Below are positions 7,855-9,782 of a stretch of 9,782 nucleotides of DNA, one piece after another. Both the position numbers and the translations under genes were made by a program. Source of the stretch: Chitinophagaceae bacterium UBA2793 (lineage in GTDB: Bacteria > Bacteroidota > Bacteroidia > Chitinophagales > Chitinophagaceae). The number at the start of each line of letters is the position of its first letter. The stretch's first letter is position 1. Below the pieces are notes generated by a model. That model was not told the DNA's origin. It saw nothing but the letters and a program-made list of their open reading frames with translations, and did not search any database. The stretch lies in the NCBI GenBank assembly GCA_002352045.1, contig DEHT01000051.1, positions 914-10,695 of the forward strand, read 5' to 3'.

Positions 7855-8874
7855 ATGAAGAAGAACCTGCAAATTTTAATAGGGTTATTGTTGACGGGGC
7901 AATTGTTGATAGCACAACAAAAGCCCCACTATACACAGTACATATTGAACCAGTATATAGTTAACCCGGCATTAACCGGAATAGAAAATTATGTGGATGT
8001 AAAAGCCAGTCATCGTATGCAATGGGTGGGCATACAAGATGCGCCGGTAACAACATACCTTACCATGCATGGGCCTATTGGAAAAAAAGATTATAAAACT
8101 ACGGCTACATCTTTTAGTGTTCCGGGAGAAAATCCCCGTGGCAAAAATTATTGGGAAGAATATGTGGCGTCGGAACCACACCATGGCTGGGGTATTCAAA
8201 TTGTGAACGACCGCACCGGCCCACTCAATCATTTTTCGGGCTATGGCACTTATGCGTATCATGTAGGCTTATCGGCACGTACTAATTTATCGGCAGGCAT
8301 TGGGTTGGGTGTTACCAATCTTAGTTTGAATACAGATAAGTTGCAGTTTAACACTACTGTGGACCCTGCAGTATATGGCTCTGGCGTACTCAACAAATTG
8401 AATTTTGATATGAATGCAGGATTGTATTTGTACAGTGCCGATTATTTTATTGGGTTAGCAGCACAACAAATTGTGCCTTCAAAAATTGATTTTTCAAATA
8501 ATAATATCACAACCCAAAAAGGAAAACACATACCCCATTTTTTTGCATCGGCCGGCTATCGTTTTTTATTGAATGAAGACTTTAATTTAATACCCTCGGT
8601 AATGATAAAATATGTGCAACCTGCACCCGTTCAGTACGAAGGCAATGCAAAATTGCAATACCGGGATTTGCTTTGGTTGGGAGCAAGCTATCGTCATTTG
8701 GATGGCGTAGCAGCAATGGTTGGCTTAAACATTTCCAACACTTTCAATATTGGATATGCGTACGACTATACCACTTCCAGGCTGAACAACTTTACAAAAG
8801 GCACGCATGAATTTGTGGTGGGCTTTACCATTGGAAATAAATTTGGTGATAGCTGCCCGAGAAATGTGTGGTAA
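7855..8874 (+). CDS. PorP/SprF family type IX secretion outer-membrane protein (second copy)
   Basis: 339 residues, starting 24 bp after the OmpA-protein stop and so probably in the same operon. A signal peptide covers residues 1-20 (ending LLIA, then Gln21). Family motifs are 'PHYTQYILNQYIVNPALTG', 'HRMQWVGI' and 'MHGPIGK', with barrel-like strands to the end ('FNIGYAYDYTTSRL', 'HEFVVGFTIG'). It differs clearly from the first PorP/SprF protein and carries an extra stretch of about 25-30 residues near residues 80-108 ('GENPRGKNYWEEY' then 'PHHGWGIQIVNDRTGPL'). From memory that stretch marks a common subfamily in Chitinophagia-type bacteria. The sole cysteine is Cys334 in the C-terminal 'SCPRNVW'. 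The role is presumed to be the same as SprF, helping T9SS export of a CHU_C-type protein. Which substrate it serves (the upstream adhesin, the downstream protein or another) cannot be told. Confidence 0.93.
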   Translation: MKKNLQILIGLLLTGQLLIAQQKPHYTQYILNQYIVNPALTGIENYVDVKASHRMQWVGIQDAPVTTYLTMHGPIGKKDYKTTATSFSVPGENPRGKNYWEEYVASEPHHGWGIQIVNDRTGPLNHFSGYGTYAYHVGLSARTNLSAGIGLGVTNLSLNTDKLQFNTTVDPAVYGSGVLNKLNFDMNAGLYLYSADYFIGLAAQQIVPSKIDFSNNNITTQKGKHIPHFFASAGYRFLLNEDFNLIPSVMIKYVQPAPVQYEGNAKLQYRDLLWLGASYRHLDGVAAMVGLNISNTFNIGYAYDYTTSRLNNFTKGTHEFVVGFTIGNKFGDSCPRNVW

Positions 8875-8943
8875 AAAGAAAGAGTATATAAAACCTTATA
8901 AGAACACTACTAACAATTTTTATTTTATTATTAAGATTAACAC
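8875..8943. other. A/T-rich intergenic gap before the last gene; no convincing promoter or terminator
   Basis: This 69-bp gap is very A/T-rich. It contains a 5-bp A/T-only inverted repeat (tataa 8887-8891 / ttata 8896-8900) followed by a T-rich run at about 8919-8933. The stem is too weak and too far from the T run to call a terminator. No Bacteroidota -7 (TAnnTTTG) plus -33 (TTG) pair is present. Whether the last gene is co-transcribed is therefore open. Confidence 0.4.
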
Positions 8944-9782
8944 ATGAGAAAGTGCTACAAACTTTTTTTACTGGCTGCATTTTTAATTTTTGCAGCGCCC
9001 AATGCGAATGCTCAAACATTCACTATTGAAGGTGGAACTTCGGGCAACCATCTGTATAACCTGCTTTATACATGGTACCTTGCTCCACGTACACAACGGT
9101 TGGCAACACATATCCCTGCTTCACAAATAGCGGCAGGCGGTCTTACAAGCGGTGCTACCATCAGTTCTATTGAGCTGGAAAGGTTGGTGGGCGCCGGAGA
9201 TAACCTTTCTTTTCCGGTAGGAGCAGCCAACGTAAAAATATATTTAGAAAACAGGGAGCCAGTAGTTTAGACCTTGGTTCCGGCACTCTCACCTGGGCAA
9301 CCATTATAGCTCCTGCAACACTGGTGTTTGATGGCGATCCAAGTGGCCCGTTGAGTAATTCTCCAGGTTGGAAAATGTTCAATTTTGGTACAGGAGCAGG
9401 CACAGCTTCTACTTTTACTTATACCGGCGGCGCTTTGGTAGTATATGCCGACTATGTACATACTGCATCCACAGGAGCTGCACCTGCTATTCCATTAAGA
9501 TATGCAACCGCAGCAGAGGGTACACCTTCGCCCAATGGATGGACCAGTAATTCTACTAAATACACTAATAACAGTACCACCACACCCCCTACTACCATTG
9601 CATCATCAACCGCAAATCATCCGCACATGCGATTTACATTTGCCGGTAACCCATGTACTGCTCCTCCTACGCCAGGTACAGCAACTGCTTCACCGGCAAC
9701 TGCCGTTTGTCCGGCAACCGCAGTTACGCTTAATATTTCGGGCAACTCTGTTGGGGCGGGGCAAACTTATAAATGGCAAAGC
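8944..9782 (+). pseudogene. Exported surface protein, frameshifted near 9253 and running off the window (disrupted or sequence error)
   Basis: The ATG at 8944 starts a clear signal peptide (residues 1-23, hydrophobic core then 'NANA', mature start at Gln24). The mature part ('TFTIEGGTSGN...') continues to 'NVKIYLEN' at 9229-9252, then hits TAG at 9268. The protein plainly continues in a different frame from about 9255: 'GASSLDLGSGTLTW', 'GWKMFNFGTGAGTASTFTY', 'LVVYADYVHTA', then an Ig/PKD-like start 'TASPATAVCPATAVTLNISG' to the window end, 176 codons without a stop. The pattern 'VKIYLEN..........W' through 'GWK.F.F' is familiar from Bacteroidota T9SS-secreted proteins, so both frames belong to one gene. 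One missing base between 9252 and 9257 explains it. The C-terminus lies outside, so the expected sorting signal is not seen. The function is unknown; it is probably a secreted adhesin or structural protein. Confidence 0.82.
9250..9257 (+). other. Frameshift site (one base missing)
   Basis: Upstream codons are in phase with 8944, and the last family-like residue is Asn at 9250-9252. Downstream family-like sequence is in phase with 9255 (Gly-Ala-Ser-Ser-Leu). The change equals loss of one base, or gain of two, within about five bases that include a GGG run at 9254-9256. No canonical X-XXY-YYZ slippery heptamer sits here in the original frame, so programmed frameshifting is not supported. Confidence 0.8.

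Noticed and set aside
8886..8935. Rho-independent terminator after the second PorP/SprF gene
   Set aside because: The only inverted repeat is 5 bp of A/T pairs with a 4-base loop, and the T-rich run is about 20 bases further on.
9243..9257. Programmed -1 ribosomal frameshift in the last gene
   Set aside because: In the original phase the codons gaa-aac-agg-gag give no slippery heptamer, and no strong downstream hairpin was evident. A simple one-base loss is a better explanation.
9368..9550. Open frame of 60 codons starting TTG on the + strand
   Set aside because: It is in a third frame overlapping the well-supported continuation of the last gene, and its Tyr/Arg/Cys-rich translation looks like nothing known.

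Overview
This window comes from a member of the Bacteroidota. The signs are type IX secretion (T9SS) signatures: a CHU_C/gliding-motility-type C-terminal domain, two PorP/SprF-family outer-membrane proteins and a PorE-like OmpA protein. Four N-terminal signal peptides are followed by a likely N-terminal Gln, and no Shine-Dalgarno sequences are seen upstream of the starts. The phrasing of the PKD and C-terminal domains resembles Chitinophagaceae and related Chitinophagia, but the genus cannot be fixed from sequence alone.

Layout, all genes on the + strand. (1) 1-4770: the 3' part of a giant secreted multidomain protein. It has an IgGFc-binding-type N-terminal domain, a chain of about 15 Ig-like/PKD domains that includes a tandem Ig+PKD expansion, and a type B T9SS C-terminal signal. 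(2) 4788-5792: a PorP/SprF-family membrane protein, 17 bp downstream. (3) 5854-7830: a protein with TPR, beta-propeller, carboxypeptidase-regulatory and OmpA domains, the architecture of the T9SS component PorE. (4) 7855-8874: a second, divergent PorP/SprF protein. (5) 8944 to beyond 9782: the start of another exported, probably T9SS-dependent, surface protein, broken by a one-base frameshift near 9253. The intergenic gaps are 17, 61, 24 and 69 bp, and no tRNA, rRNA, mobile element or CRISPR array was seen.

Inferred working model: genes 1-4 form a substrate-plus-dedicated-helper cassette like sprB-sprF of Flavobacterium johnsoniae. The large adhesin is exported through the T9SS by its type B C-terminal domain. 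A PorP/SprF partner needed for that substrate sits in the outer membrane. The PorE-like protein links the assembly to peptidoglycan. Core T9SS genes (porK/L/M/N, sov/sprA) are not in the window. The most notable points are the two SprF paralogs flanking one PorE-like gene, the sole cysteine of each SprF lying in a C-terminal Cys-Pro-Arg motif, the recent exact 510-bp Ig+PKD duplication in the adhesin, the two-cysteine pattern in each adhesin domain, and the frameshift in the last gene. The cassette type is known; I did not find clear evidence of a wholly new system.
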